From: Candidatus Eisenbacteria bacterium
Lineage (GTDB): Bacteria; Orphanbacterota; Orphanbacteria; Orphanbacterales; Orphanbacteraceae
Length of the DNA stretch: 64,000 nucleotides
Direction: 5' to 3'
Assembly (NCBI GenBank): GCA_016930695.1
Contig: JAFGGD010000030.1
Span: 120,321 to 184,320 of the forward strand
The notes below the pieces were generated by a model. It saw only the letters and a program-made list of their open reading frames with translations, was not told the origin of the DNA and searched no databases. The first letter of the stretch is position 1, and each line of letters opens with the position of its first letter. Of the stretch, positions 24,766 to 33,960 are shown in pieces. The translations under genes were made by a program, and so were the position numbers.

Positions 24766-26580
24766 ATGAGTACCAATCACAAGGGAGCGGTCCGAGCAAT
24801 CTGCGAGACCTACGGAAACGACCGTTCACGCATGATGGACATCGTCCGGGACGTACAGGCGGAGTTCGGGTGCGTGGACGGGGAGGCGATGAACGCGATC
24901 GCCTCGGCGGTCTCGGGGCATCGCGTGGAAGTGGAGAGCGTCGTGTCTTTCTACTCCTTTCTGTCGAACAAGCCGAAAGGGAAAGTAGTCATTCGGCTCT
25001 GTGACGACATCATCGATGAAATGAAGGGGAGCGGGGAGGTGGGCGACGCCTTCCGGAAAGAGCTCGGGATCGATTTCGGCGGGACCACGCCGGACGGCAC
25101 GATCTCGCTCGAGTGGACCCCCTGCATCGGCATGTGCGACCAGGCGCCGGCGGCGCTGGTGAACGACACGGTCGTCACCGACCTCACCGGAGACAAGGCG
25201 CGCGCCATGGCGAAACAGCTGAAGGCGGATCCGAACCCGGCCAAACTGGTGAAGGAATTCGGCGACGGCAACAACGCCCACGACCTGGTGCGGGCGATGG
25301 TGGACAACAACATCCGCCAGAAGGGCGAGGTCATCTTCGCCGACATGGCCCCCGGCTCGGCGCTGGAGAAAGCCCTCGCCATGAGCCCCCAGGAAGTGAT
25401 CCGCGACATGAAGACCTCCCGTCTCCGCGGCCGGGGAGGCGCCGGCTTCCCGACGGGTCTGAAGTGGGAGTTCACCCGGAACGCCCCCGGCGACAAACGC
25501 TACGTCCTCTGCAACGCCGACGAGGGAGAGCCGGGCACCTTCAAGGACCGCGTGATCCTCACGGAGAAGCCGGAGCTTCTGATCGAGGGGATCGCCATCG
25601 CCGGATACGCCATCGGCTCGGACACGGGGATCATCTATCTGCGCGGCGAGTACGCCTATCTCCGCCCGTTCCTCGAGAGCAAGCTGAGCGAGATGCGGGA
25701 CAAGAAGCTCCTCGGCAAGAACATTCTGGGCAAGGGCTTCGACTTCGATATCCGTATTCAGATGGGCGCCGGCGCCTATGTGTGCGGTGAGGAGACGGCG
25801 CTGATCAGCAGTCTCGAGGGGCTGCGCGGCGACCCGAAGAACCGCCCGCCCTTCCCGGCGCAGAAGGGATACATGGCCCAACCCACGGTGGTGAACAACG
25901 TGGAGACCCTTTGCTGCGTCGCCCGCATCCTCGAGAAGGGTCCGGGCTGGTTCGCCAACATGGGATCCAAGGGAAGCCCGGGGACGAAGCTGCTCAGCAT
26001 CTCCGGCGACGTGCGCCGGCCCGGCGTGTACGAGGTTCCCTTCGGCATCGGAATCAAGGAAATGCTGAAACTGTGCGGCGCCGAGGACGCCTCGGCCGCG
26101 CAGATCGGCGGCGCCAGCGGCACCATGGTCTCCCCCGACGGCTTCGGCCGGACCATTTGCTACGACGACGTCGCCACCGGCGGCGCGGTGATGGTCTTCG
26201 GTCCCCAGCGGGACATCCTCGATGTGGCCACCAAGTTTCTCGACTTCTTCATCGAGGAGAGCTGCGGCTACTGCACCCCCTGCCGGGTCGGCAACGTGCT
26301 CCTCAAGGAGCGAATGGAGAAGATCCTGGCCGGTAAGGGAGAGCCCTCCGACCTGGAATACCTGCGGGATCTCGGTGAGACGATCAAGGCGGCGAGCCGC
26401 TGCGGGCTCGGCCAGACCTCGGCCAACCCGGTCCTCACCACGCTGGCGAACTTCCGGGACGCCTACACGGGTCGCCTGAAGGAGGCGGTGGACGGCAAGC
26501 AGCCCTCCTTCGACATTCAGGCCGCGCTCAGCGACTCCAAGACGATCACCGGTCGAGCGTCCGTTCACTTCACGGAATAG
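24766..26580 (+). CDS. hoxF: NAD-linked hydrogenase diaphorase subunit HoxF (with fused HoxE-like domain)
   Basis: 604 residues from the ATG at the start of MSTNHKG. Residues 1-160 form a NuoE/HoxE-like [2Fe-2S] thioredoxin-fold domain; only three Cys are placed for the cluster (Cys79, Cys120, Cys124), with Asp84 where a fourth Cys is usual. Residues 180-604 are NuoF-like: LRGRGGAGFPTGLKW, FMN motif NADEGEPGTF (251-260) and a [4Fe-4S] site with Cys500, Cys503, Cys506 and Cys546. HoxF oxidises or reduces NAD(H) and passes electrons to HoxU. The gene order hoxF-U-Y-H is that of soluble group 3d [NiFe] hydrogenases. Confidence 0.95.
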   Translation: MSTNHKGAVRAICETYGNDRSRMMDIVRDVQAEFGCVDGEAMNAIASAVSGHRVEVESVVSFYSFLSNKPKGKVVIRLCDDIIDEMKGSGEVGDAFRKELGIDFGGTTPDGTISLEWTPCIGMCDQAPAALVNDTVVTDLTGDKARAMAKQLKADPNPAKLVKEFGDGNNAHDLVRAMVDNNIRQKGEVIFADMAPGSALEKALAMSPQEVIRDMKTSRLRGRGGAGFPTGLKWEFTRNAPGDKRYVLCNADEGEPGTFKDRVILTEKPELLIEGIAIAGYAIGSDTGIIYLRGEYAYLRPFLESKLSEMRDKKLLGKNILGKGFDFDIRIQMGAGAYVCGEETALISSLEGLRGDPKNRPPFPAQKGYMAQPTVVNNVETLCCVARILEKGPGWFANMGSKGSPGTKLLSISGDVRRPGVYEVPFGIGIKEMLKLCGAEDASAAQIGGASGTMVSPDGFGRTICYDDVATGGAVMVFGPQRDILDVATKFLDFFIEESCGYCTPCRVGNVLLKERMEKILAGKGEPSDLEYLRDLGETIKAASRCGLGQTSANPVLTTLANFRDAYTGRLKEAVDGKQPSFDIQAALSDSKTITGRASVHFTE

Positions 26581-26589
26581 GGGATAGTC

Positions 26590-27303
26590 ATGAGCGATAC
26601 GATCACCCTGACCATCGACGGCAAGGAGATCACCGCCAAGCGGGGACAGACGATTCTCCAGGCGGCGGACGCCGCGGGGATTTACATCCCCCGTCTCTGC
26701 GCCCACGACGATCTCTCCGCCCACGGGAGCTGCCGGGTCTGCACGGTGATGGTGAACGGCCGGCCCCAGGCCGCCTGCACCCAATCCGTGGCGGACGGCA
26801 TGATCGTCGAAAACGAATCGGACCAGATTCGGAACATCCGGCGCAACCTGATCGACATGCTCTTCGTCGAGGGGAACCATTTCTGCATGTTCTGCGAGAA
26901 GAGCGGCAACTGCGAGTTGCAGGCGTTGGCCTATCGATTCGGGATCACCGCGCCGAAGTACCCCTACCTGTATCCCCAGAGGGAGCTCGACGCCTCCCAT
27001 CCGGATATTTTCATCGACCGGAACCGCTGCATCCTCTGCGGCCGGTGCGTGCGCGCCTCCCGCGACGTGGACGGCAAGACGGTCTTCGAGTTCGTCGGCC
27101 GCGGCGCCGAGAAGCGGGTCGCCGTCAACGCGGAAGCGACCCTTCGGGACACCAAAATCGCATTGACCGACAAAGCGGTGGATGTCTGCCCCGTCGGCGC
27201 GATCATCATCAAGCGGGTCGGGTACAAGGTCCCGGTCGGCCAGCGGCTCTACGACCATGAGCCGATCGGTTCGAACATCGAAAAGGGCGCGAAGAAGGGA
27301 TAG
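26590..27303 (+). CDS. hoxU: NAD-linked hydrogenase electron-transfer subunit HoxU
   Basis: A 237-residue NuoG N-terminal-like iron-sulfur protein. It has a plant-type [2Fe-2S] domain (CAHDDLSAHGSCRVC), a His-Cys3 [4Fe-4S] motif (HFCMFCEKSGNCELQ) and a further cluster motif CILCGRCVRASRD with a late Cys in DVCPVGAI. It links HoxF to HoxY. It lies 9 bases after hoxF and 5 bases before hoxY. Confidence 0.95.
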   Translation: MSDTITLTIDGKEITAKRGQTILQAADAAGIYIPRLCAHDDLSAHGSCRVCTVMVNGRPQAACTQSVADGMIVENESDQIRNIRRNLIDMLFVEGNHFCMFCEKSGNCELQALAYRFGITAPKYPYLYPQRELDASHPDIFIDRNRCILCGRCVRASRDVDGKTVFEFVGRGAEKRVAVNAEATLRDTKIALTDKAVDVCPVGAIIIKRVGYKVPVGQRLYDHEPIGSNIEKGAKKG

Positions 27304-27308
27304 AGACC

Positions 27309-27854
27309 ATGGCGAAACCGAAAGTAGCGACGACTTCCCTCTGTGGTTGCTTCGGCTGCCACATGTCCATCCTGGACATCGACGATCGAATCCTGAAGCT
27401 CGTCGAGCTGGTCGATTTCGATAAGTCGCCCATCGACGACATCAAGGAATTCACCGGACCCGTGGACATCGGCCTCATCGAGGGCGGATGCGCCAACGAG
27501 GAGAACGTGCGGGTGCTCCAGGATTTCCGGAAGCACTGCAAGATCCTCATCAGCGTGGGGGATTGCGCGATCAACGGCGGCATCCCCGCCATGCGCAACA
27601 TGATCCCGCTCAAGGAGTGTCTCGAGGAGGCGTACCTGAACGGCCCGACGGTCCACAACCCCAGCGGCAAGATCCCCAACGACGTGGAGATCCCGCTGCT
27701 CCTGAACAAGGTCTATCCGGCCCACGAGGTCGTGAAGATCGATTATCACCTACCGGGGTGCCCTCCGCCTGCGGACACGATCTGGGAGGCCCTGGTGGCC
27801 CTCCTGAACAACAAACAGCTCGATCTACCCTACGAGCTAATCAAGTACGACTAG
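27309..27854 (+). CDS. hoxY: [NiFe] hydrogenase small subunit HoxY
   Basis: A 181-residue short small subunit of the group 3 type, without a signal peptide. The proximal [4Fe-4S] ligands lie in SLCGCFGCHMS (residues 10-20), SVGDCAINGG and HLPGCPPPADTIWEAL. The small size and lack of medial and distal clusters are typical of HoxY, which transfers electrons directly to HoxU. Confidence 0.96.
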   Translation: MAKPKVATTSLCGCFGCHMSILDIDDRILKLVELVDFDKSPIDDIKEFTGPVDIGLIEGGCANEENVRVLQDFRKHCKILISVGDCAINGGIPAMRNMIPLKECLEEAYLNGPTVHNPSGKIPNDVEIPLLLNKVYPAHEVVKIDYHLPGCPPPADTIWEALVALLNNKQLDLPYELIKYD

Positions 27855-27860
27855 CGTCGG

Positions 27861-29315
27861 ATGGAGAGTGTCATGGCTGGCGGATATAAAAAACGCGTGA
27901 TCATCGAGCCGGTGACCCGTGTGGAGGGTCACGGAAAAGTCTCGATCTATCTGGACGAAAACAACAAGGTCAATCAGGCGCGGCTGCACATCGTCGAGTT
28001 CCGCGGTTTCGAGCGCTTCGTGCAGGGACGGCCCTTCTGGGAAGTGCCGGTCCTTGTGCAGCGGCTGTGCGGGATCTGCCCGGTCAGCCACCATCTCTGC
28101 GCCGCCAAGGCGATGGACAAGATCGTCGGCGTGGACAAGCTGACCCCCACGGGCGAAAAAATGCGTCGCCTGATGCATTACGGCCAAACCTTCCAGTCCC
28201 ACGCGCTCCACTTCTTCCACCTCGCGTCGCCGGACCTGCTCTTCGGTTTCGACGCGCCGGTGGCGAAGAGGAACGTGATCGGCGTCGCCGCCGAGTATCC
28301 GGAGCTGGCGGTTCAGGGCGTGATGATGCGGAAGTACGGCCAGGAAGTGATCCGGGCCACGGCGGGGAAGAAGATCCACGGCACCGGCGCCATCCCCGGC
28401 GGCATCAACAAGAACCTCACCATCGCCGAGCGCGACGAATTCCTCGCGGACATCGACCAGATGCTCGAGTGGTGCCGCGGCGCGGTGAAGGTGGCCAAGG
28501 ACTACACCGTGGAGAACCTGGAGAAGCTGGCCCCCTTCGGCAGCTTCGACTCGAACCACGTCTCCCTGGTCCGCGAAGACGGCTGCATGGACCTGTACGA
28601 CGGCGTCCTCCGGGCGATCGACGCCCAAGGAAATATCATCTTCGACGGCATGGACCCGCAGGACTACCTGCAGTACATCGCCGAGGAGGTCAGGGACTGG
28701 TCGTACATGAAGTTCCCCTTCATCAAGTCCATCGGACCCGAGGACGGCTGGTACCGGGTCGGCCCGCTCGCGCGCGTCAACGCCTGCGATTTCATCGACA
28801 CGCCGGAGGCGGAAGCGGCCCGCAAGGAGTTCATGGCGGTCACGAACGGGAAGCCGAACAACATCACCATGGCCTACCATTGGACCCGCATGATCGAGCT
28901 TCTGCACGCGGGGGAGAAGATCCAAGAGCTTCTCCACGACAAGGACCTGCAGGGGACCGATCTGGTGGCGAAGGGGAAGAGGCGTCCCGAGGCGGCGGCG
29001 ATTCTCGAAGCGCCGCGGGGAACGTTGTTCCACCACTACCGGGTCAACGAGGACGACCAGGTCACCATGGCGAACCTGATCGTCTCGACGACCAACAACA
29101 ACGAGCCCATGAACCGGGCGGTCCGAAAGGTGGCGGAGGACCACATTTCCGGCGTGCCGGAGATCACCGAAGGGCTGCTGAACCATATCGAAGTGGCGAT
29201 CCGGGCCTACGATCCCTGCCTCTCCTGCGCGACCCACGCCCTCGGCAAGATGCCCTTGGAAGTGGTGCTTCGCGACGCGGAGGGGAAGGTGGTGGACCGG
29301 AAGAAGACCGCGTAG
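27861..29315 (+). CDS. hoxH: [NiFe] hydrogenase large subunit HoxH (group 3d)
   Basis: A 484-residue catalytic subunit. The L1 motif is RLCGICPVSHHLC (Cys70, Cys73) and the L2 motif is DPCLSCATH (Cys453, Cys456, His459). A 25-residue tail after His459 is the expected target of a maturation protease, and that protease gene starts on the base after the stop. An ATG at 27873, with gagag upstream, is an alternative start. Reaction: reversible H2 oxidation coupled to NAD through HoxFU. Cytosolic. Confidence 0.97.
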   Translation: MESVMAGGYKKRVIIEPVTRVEGHGKVSIYLDENNKVNQARLHIVEFRGFERFVQGRPFWEVPVLVQRLCGICPVSHHLCAAKAMDKIVGVDKLTPTGEKMRRLMHYGQTFQSHALHFFHLASPDLLFGFDAPVAKRNVIGVAAEYPELAVQGVMMRKYGQEVIRATAGKKIHGTGAIPGGINKNLTIAERDEFLADIDQMLEWCRGAVKVAKDYTVENLEKLAPFGSFDSNHVSLVREDGCMDLYDGVLRAIDAQGNIIFDGMDPQDYLQYIAEEVRDWSYMKFPFIKSIGPEDGWYRVGPLARVNACDFIDTPEAEAARKEFMAVTNGKPNNITMAYHWTRMIELLHAGEKIQELLHDKDLQGTDLVAKGKRRPEAAAILEAPRGTLFHHYRVNEDDQVTMANLIVSTTNNNEPMNRAVRKVAEDHISGVPEITEGLLNHIEVAIRAYDPCLSCATHALGKMPLEVVLRDAEGKVVDRKKTA

Positions 29316-29846
29316 ATGGAGAACGAGACCGGGGACGTCCTCCTGATCGGGTACGGAAACCCGGGCAGGCTGGACGACGGGCTGGGCCCCGCGTTGGCTC
29401 GGGAAATCGAGAAGCTCGACATTCCCGGCGTGAACGTGGATGCCGACTACCAGCTCAACGTGGAGGACGCGGCGGAGGCGGCCCGGCATCACACCGTCGT
29501 CTTCGCCGACGCCGACACGGGAGGCCCCGAACCGTTTTGGCTCAAGCGGATCGAACCGGCGGGGAGCGGCGTCTCCTTCAGCTCGCATAGCGTCGACCCC
29601 CGCGCGATTCTCGCCCTGGCCAGGGACCTCTTCGGCGCCGAGCCGGAGGCGTTCCTCCTCGGGATCCGCGGATACGAGTTCAACGGGTTCGGAGAGGGTC
29701 TGTCGGAAAGGGCCGAGGCCAACCTCGCCGCCGCCGCGAAGCACCTGGAAGAGGCGCTCCGGCGGGGGGCCATCGAGGAGATTCGACCCGAGGGGTGGGA
29801 CCACTCCCGCCTCCGAACCGGAACCGAGAGCGAGGATGACCGATGA
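29316..29846 (+). CDS. hoxW: Hydrogenase maturation protease HoxW
   Basis: A 176-residue HyaD/HybD-family endopeptidase with GYGNPGRLDDGLGP (nickel-sensing Asp near residue 20), the second metal site in ADADTGGPEPFW, and SFSSHSVDP containing the third ligand His. It should remove the HoxH tail after nickel insertion. It begins directly after the hoxH stop and ends by ATGA overlap with a response regulator gene. The C-terminal 25 residues beyond the core are charged. Confidence 0.92.
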   Translation: MENETGDVLLIGYGNPGRLDDGLGPALAREIEKLDIPGVNVDADYQLNVEDAAEAARHHTVVFADADTGGPEPFWLKRIEPAGSGVSFSSHSVDPRAILALARDLFGAEPEAFLLGIRGYEFNGFGEGLSERAEANLAAAAKHLEEALRRGAIEEIRPEGWDHSRLRTGTESEDDR

Positions 29847-30217
29847 AAGACGGTAAGCACGTGATTCTCTGCATTGACGACGATCCGGACGTTCTCTCCT
29901 TTCTGCAGCTCGTGCTGGAAGCGGAGGGGTATGTTTTCGCGGGTGCGGATAGCGCCGAGCAGGGCCTTCGGGTCTACAAGGAGATCCACCCCGACCTGAT
30001 CATCGTGGACCTGATGATGGAGGAAGTGGACGCGGGCACCGGTTTCGTCAAGGATATGCGCGTCCTGGGGAACAAAGCCCCGATCTACATGCTCAGCTCC
30101 GTCGGCGACAACCTGAGCATTTCCACCGATTACGAAGCCCTCGGCCTCGAGGGCGTGCTGCAGAAACCGGTCGCCAAGGAAAAGCTCCTTAAGATCCTGA
30201 AGACCAAACTCGGCTGA
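29843..30217 (+). CDS. Single-domain response regulator closing the hox operon
   Basis: A 124-residue receiver domain with no output domain. The acidic pocket is CIDDDPD (residues 10-16), the phospho-acceptor is Asp56 in IIVDLMMEEVDAGTGF and the conserved Lys is in LQKPVAKEKL. The ATG overlaps the hoxW stop and a terminator follows directly, so it is part of the hydrogenase operon. It shares the DLMME segment with the response regulators at 43096 and 50987. It may transfer phosphate or bind a partner protein. The kinase immediately downstream is a candidate partner. Confidence 0.93.
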   Translation: MKDGKHVILCIDDDPDVLSFLQLVLEAEGYVFAGADSAEQGLRVYKEIHPDLIIVDLMMEEVDAGTGFVKDMRVLGNKAPIYMLSSVGDNLSISTDYEALGLEGVLQKPVAKEKLLKILKTKLG

Positions 30218-30238
30218 GAGGATTCGGAGAAATCAACA

Positions 30239-30270
30239 ACGCCCTCGCCCCCCCGGGGGCGGGGGCGTTT
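30239..30270 (+). terminator. Terminator of the hox operon
   Basis: A stem of ACGCCCTCGCCCCC with GGGGGCGGGGGCGT (one U-G) around a short loop, followed by TTT, 21 bases after the response regulator stop. Confidence 0.8.
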
Positions 30271-30363
30271 CCTCGCCCCTCGCGAAGAGGCCGTTGACTT
30301 TAGCCTTGCCCGGAGGCGAAACTGTGCCGGTACGCGGGGAAAACGCGGGGCGTGAGATCCGTT

Positions 30364-32265
30364 ATGACGATTCGCAAGGCGCTGATCACCGGCACCATTC
30401 TTCTCGCCGCAGTCTCTCCGGCGATTCTCGGCTTGATCGGCACCGTCAGCATCAGCCGCACCGTCTTCCGCGAGGCTCAGGACCGTGTGAACCACGACCT
30501 GGATCTGGTGTTCGCCCTTTATGACCAATCCCTCCAAAGCACGGCGCAGCAGCTTCTCGCACGAGTGACCGCTCTCGATCCCGCGAACCCGGGAGAGACT
30601 CTCCGCGAAACCCGGAAGGATCTGGAATTCGCCGTTCTCAACCTGTGCGATCCCGAGGGGAAGCCGATCGCCGGCGCCTATCCGGACCGGAGCGCCTCCG
30701 TCCCGGTGAACGAAGACCCGATCCTGCGGCGGGCCCTTTCCGGACGGGCGACATGGGGAACGGTCCTCCTCGACCCGGAACGGCTCCGGATCGAGGGGGG
30801 GGCCGCGCTGCGCAACCTGCAGGCGGTCGCCTCCGCCGGAGGGCGGGCGGGAGGCGGCACGGAATCGGCGCTCTTCCAGTGGTTCGCCGTCCCCATAGCG
30901 GACGACGAGGGGCGGGTGATCGCCCTCGCCTACGGCGGCCGCGCGCTCAACCACAACTATGCGCTGGTGGACAGCCTGCGGAGCATCGTGTTCGGCTCCG
31001 ATCGCTTCAAGGGGAAACCGCTCGGCACGGTCACGGTCTTCCTGGACGGGGTCCGCGTCGCCACCAACGTGCAGGACCACGCCGGCCGTCGCGCCGTCGG
31101 CACCGAGGTCTCCGACGAGGTGCGCCGGGAAGTGCTGGAGGGGAACCGCCGCTGGCGCGCCCGCGCCTGGGTGGTCGATTCCTGGTATCTCTCCGGCTAC
31201 GAACCGCTCCACGACCCGGACGGGCGGATCATCGGCATGCTCTACGTGGGACTTCTGGAAGAGCCCTACAACGAGATCCGGTCGTCGCTGGTGGCCCGCT
31301 TTCTCGCGCCGGTGGTTCTGGTTTTCGCACTCGGCCTGATCGTCACCTCCCTGGTGGTCCGACGGATCACGCGTCCCCTCGGTCTCCTCAAGGCGAACGC
31401 GGAACGAATCCGGCAGGGGGATTGGGAGGAGGAAATCCCCCGGGACAAGACCTTCTCGGAAATCGCCGACCTGTCCGACGTGTTCCGTCGCATGCAGGAC
31501 GCGATACGGAAGAGGGACCAGTGGCTGCGGGAGCAGAATCGTTCCCTCTCGCAAACCACCGAGGAACTGCAAAGAGCGAACCGGAATTACATGAAGACCC
31601 TCGGCTTCGTCACCCACGAGCTGAAAAGCCCGCTGGCCAACATGCAGATGATGATCGACACGCTCGTGGGCGGCCTCGTGGGGGAGATCCCGGAAAAGGC
31701 GCGCCACTCCCTCGTTCGGATCAAGCGGAACTGCGAAGAGCTGCAGGATATGGTGAAGAATTATCTCGACATGTCCCGCGCCGACCGGGGGGAGATGACG
31801 CTGAACAAGGCGCGCATCGACTTTCGCGAGGAGGTGGTCCTCCCCTGCATCGAGATGAGCGATTCCATGTTCCTCTCCCGAAACGTCGCCTTGGAGACGG
31901 ACTGTCCCGACACGCTCCCCGTCGTCGCCGATCCGGAACTGATGAAGATCGCCCTCGGCAACTTCCTCTCCAACGCGGCCAAGTACGGCCGCGAGGGGGG
32001 GAAGGCGCGGCTGGAAGTGCGCGTCGAGGAGGAACGGGTGACCGTCTGCGTGTGGAACGAGGGGAGCGGATTCACCGAGGAGGAAGGGAAGACCCTCTTC
32101 CGGCGCTTCACCCGCCTCAGGAACGACGCCACCCGCGGCCGGCGCGGGAGCGGCCTCGGCCTCTACCTGTGCAAGGAGGTTCTCCAACTGCACAGGGGAG
32201 AGGTATGGGCCGAATCGAAGGAAGGGGAGTGGGCCCGCTTCTGCCTTCGCTTCCCCGTCGGCTAG
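30364..32265 (+). CDS. Membrane-bound sensor histidine kinase with extracytoplasmic CACHE-like domain
   Basis: About 633 residues from the ATG; a GTG at 30352 would add four. Layout: helix 1 (about 5-27), an extracytoplasmic CACHE-like domain of about 280 residues (FQWFAVPIADDEGRVIALAY, WYLSGYEPLHDPDGRIIGML), helix 2 near 313-333, HAMP, HisKA with THELKSPLANM (His418) and HATPase_c (NFLSNAAKYG, RGSGLGLYLCKEV). It lies directly after the hox terminator and before hydG. Its HisKA and ATPase regions closely resemble the kinase at 36280 (RANRNYMKTLGFVTHELKSP against RANRAYLEMLGFVSHELKSP). The ligand is unknown. Confidence 0.9.
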   Translation: MTIRKALITGTILLAAVSPAILGLIGTVSISRTVFREAQDRVNHDLDLVFALYDQSLQSTAQQLLARVTALDPANPGETLRETRKDLEFAVLNLCDPEGKPIAGAYPDRSASVPVNEDPILRRALSGRATWGTVLLDPERLRIEGGAALRNLQAVASAGGRAGGGTESALFQWFAVPIADDEGRVIALAYGGRALNHNYALVDSLRSIVFGSDRFKGKPLGTVTVFLDGVRVATNVQDHAGRRAVGTEVSDEVRREVLEGNRRWRARAWVVDSWYLSGYEPLHDPDGRIIGMLYVGLLEEPYNEIRSSLVARFLAPVVLVFALGLIVTSLVVRRITRPLGLLKANAERIRQGDWEEEIPRDKTFSEIADLSDVFRRMQDAIRKRDQWLREQNRSLSQTTEELQRANRNYMKTLGFVTHELKSPLANMQMMIDTLVGGLVGEIPEKARHSLVRIKRNCEELQDMVKNYLDMSRADRGEMTLNKARIDFREEVVLPCIEMSDSMFLSRNVALETDCPDTLPVVADPELMKIALGNFLSNAAKYGREGGKARLEVRVEEERVTVCVWNEGSGFTEEEGKTLFRRFTRLRNDATRGRRGSGLGLYLCKEVLQLHRGEVWAESKEGEWARFCLRFPVG

Positions 32266-32423
32266 GAGCAGAGCCCTCCCGGGATGGACGGCGCGCGCGA
32301 AGGGGCGTATCCTTTTTTTGTCCGGCGGCGTCGGCGCCTCGAATTTTCCGTCCCCCCGCGCACGCGAACGCTTCCCCCGGCGGAGTTCCGAAGAGGGCGC
32401 GGCGCGCCCCTCGGTGAAATGCC

Positions 32424-33917
32424 ATGAATCGATTATCCATAAAAGAATTCGTCGAGAAGCGGATCCGCCCGGAACAGGTTCATCGCTATCTGGACGGCGG
32501 CCGGGACTTCATCGACGACGACGCGATACGCGCCGCCCTGGCGAGGCGCGACGAGCCGGACCGCGCCCGCCTGCGCGACATCCTGGACCGTTCCCTCGCC
32601 GTGGAGACGCTCGGTATCGAGGAGACGGCGGCGCTCCTCCGGGCGCGCGACCCGGAGGCGGTCGCCGAGATGGAGGACGCGGCGGCCCGCGTGAAGCGGA
32701 AGGTGTACGACAACCGGATCGTCGTTTTCGCGCCGCTCTACCTCGGCACCCGATGCGTGAACGATTGCCTCTACTGCGGGTTTCGCCGCGGCAACGCGGC
32801 GATGAAGCGCGGGGTTCTCTCCCGGGAACGTCTGATCCGCGAGGTGGAGGAGCTGGCCGGACGGATCGGTCACAAACGGCTGATCGTGGTCTACGGCGAA
32901 CACCCGGAGACGGACACCGGCTACATCGCGGAAACGCTGGAGACGATCTACGCCGTCCGCGCCGCCGCGCCGGGGGGAGGCGAGGGGCGAATCCGCCGGG
33001 CCAATGTGAACGCCGCGCCCCTCCCGGTCGAGGACCTCGAGAGGCTGCGCGAGACGGGAATCGGCACGTATCAGGTCTTTCAGGAGACCTACGACCGCGA
33101 GGTCTACCGGCGGGTGCATCCCGCCGGGACGATCAAGCATGATTTCGCGTGGCGCCTCACCTGCATGCACAGGGCGCTGGACGCCGGCGTGGACGACGTG
33201 GGGATCGGCGCGCTCTTCGGCCTGGCGGACTGGCGCTTCGAAACGCTCGGCCTGGTGGCGCACGCGCGCGAACTGGAAACACGCTTCGGCGTCGGGCCGC
33301 ACACGATCTCCTTCCCCCGCCTCGAGCCGGCGCAGAACTCGGCGCTTCCCCTCTCGGAGCGGAAAGAGACGGCGGACGCCGACTTCCGGCGTCTGGTGAC
33401 GGTCCTCCGGCTCGCCGTCCCCCACGCGGGCATGATCCTGACCGCCCGCGAGCCGGCGAGGATCCGCCGGGAACTGATTCCGCTCGGAATCACCCAAATC
33501 GACGCCCAATCCCGGATCGGTCTCGGCGCCTACAGCGAACGGCCCGACGTGGAGGAGGAGGACAGGCAGCAGTTTCACCTGAACGACGGGCGCACCCTGG
33601 AGGAGGTGATCCGTGAGCTGGCGGATGCGGGGATCATCACCAGTTTCTGCACCGCCGGATATCGGTGCGGGCGAACGGGGAAACGGATCATGGATCTCCT
33701 CCGGAGCGGGAAGGAGGGGCGCTTTTGCAAGCTGAACGCCATCCTCACCTTCCGGGAATGGCTCCTCGATTTCGCCGGCGGGGAAACGCGGCGCGCCGGC
33801 GAAGCGCTGATCGAGCGGGAGACGGAAGAGGTGCGCCGGCGCATGCCCGAGTATCTCGGACCGCTCCTCGAATACGACGGGAGAATCCGCGACGGCGAGC
33901 GGGACCTTTATTTCTGA
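32424..33917 (+). CDS. hydG: [FeFe] hydrogenase maturase HydG (radical SAM tyrosine lyase)
   Basis: A 497-residue radical-SAM/BATS protein with CVNDCLYCGF (Cys111, Cys115, Cys118). HydG cleaves tyrosine to give CO and cyanide on an auxiliary cluster. The C-terminal HydG signature is present (SFCTAGYRCGRTGKRIMDL ending at Cys435), which separates it from ThiH. The auxiliary-cluster motif is altered: the expected CX2CX22C reads Cys409, Gly412, Cys435, with a new Cys415 three residues after the Gly. It leads the run hydG-hydF-hydE. Confidence 0.93.
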   Translation: MNRLSIKEFVEKRIRPEQVHRYLDGGRDFIDDDAIRAALARRDEPDRARLRDILDRSLAVETLGIEETAALLRARDPEAVAEMEDAAARVKRKVYDNRIVVFAPLYLGTRCVNDCLYCGFRRGNAAMKRGVLSRERLIREVEELAGRIGHKRLIVVYGEHPETDTGYIAETLETIYAVRAAAPGGGEGRIRRANVNAAPLPVEDLERLRETGIGTYQVFQETYDREVYRRVHPAGTIKHDFAWRLTCMHRALDAGVDDVGIGALFGLADWRFETLGLVAHARELETRFGVGPHTISFPRLEPAQNSALPLSERKETADADFRRLVTVLRLAVPHAGMILTAREPARIRRELIPLGITQIDAQSRIGLGAYSERPDVEEEDRQQFHLNDGRTLEEVIRELADAGIITSFCTAGYRCGRTGKRIMDLLRSGKEGRFCKLNAILTFREWLLDFAGGETRRAGEALIERETEEVRRRMPEYLGPLLEYDGRIRDGERDLYF

Positions 33918-33960
33918 ACCACTTCAAGACGATCCGCGCGGATCGAGGACGGTCGGCATC

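Noticed and set aside
24826-27258. Very long open frame on the minus strand opposite hoxF-hoxU
   Set aside because: It lies wholly opposite well-identified hox genes, has low-complexity Arg/Gly/Ala/Val/His-rich sequence and no family motif; long antisense frames are common in GC-rich DNA.
24766-27303. Partial respiratory complex I (nuoE/F/G)
   Set aside because: The genes are followed without break by hydrogenase small and large subunits and the maturation protease, so they are the diaphorase HoxFU.
32424-33917. ThiH (thiamine tyrosine lyase)
   Set aside because: The C-terminal extension with the HydG auxiliary-cluster region and the neighbours hydF and hydE fit HydG; no thiamine genes are present.
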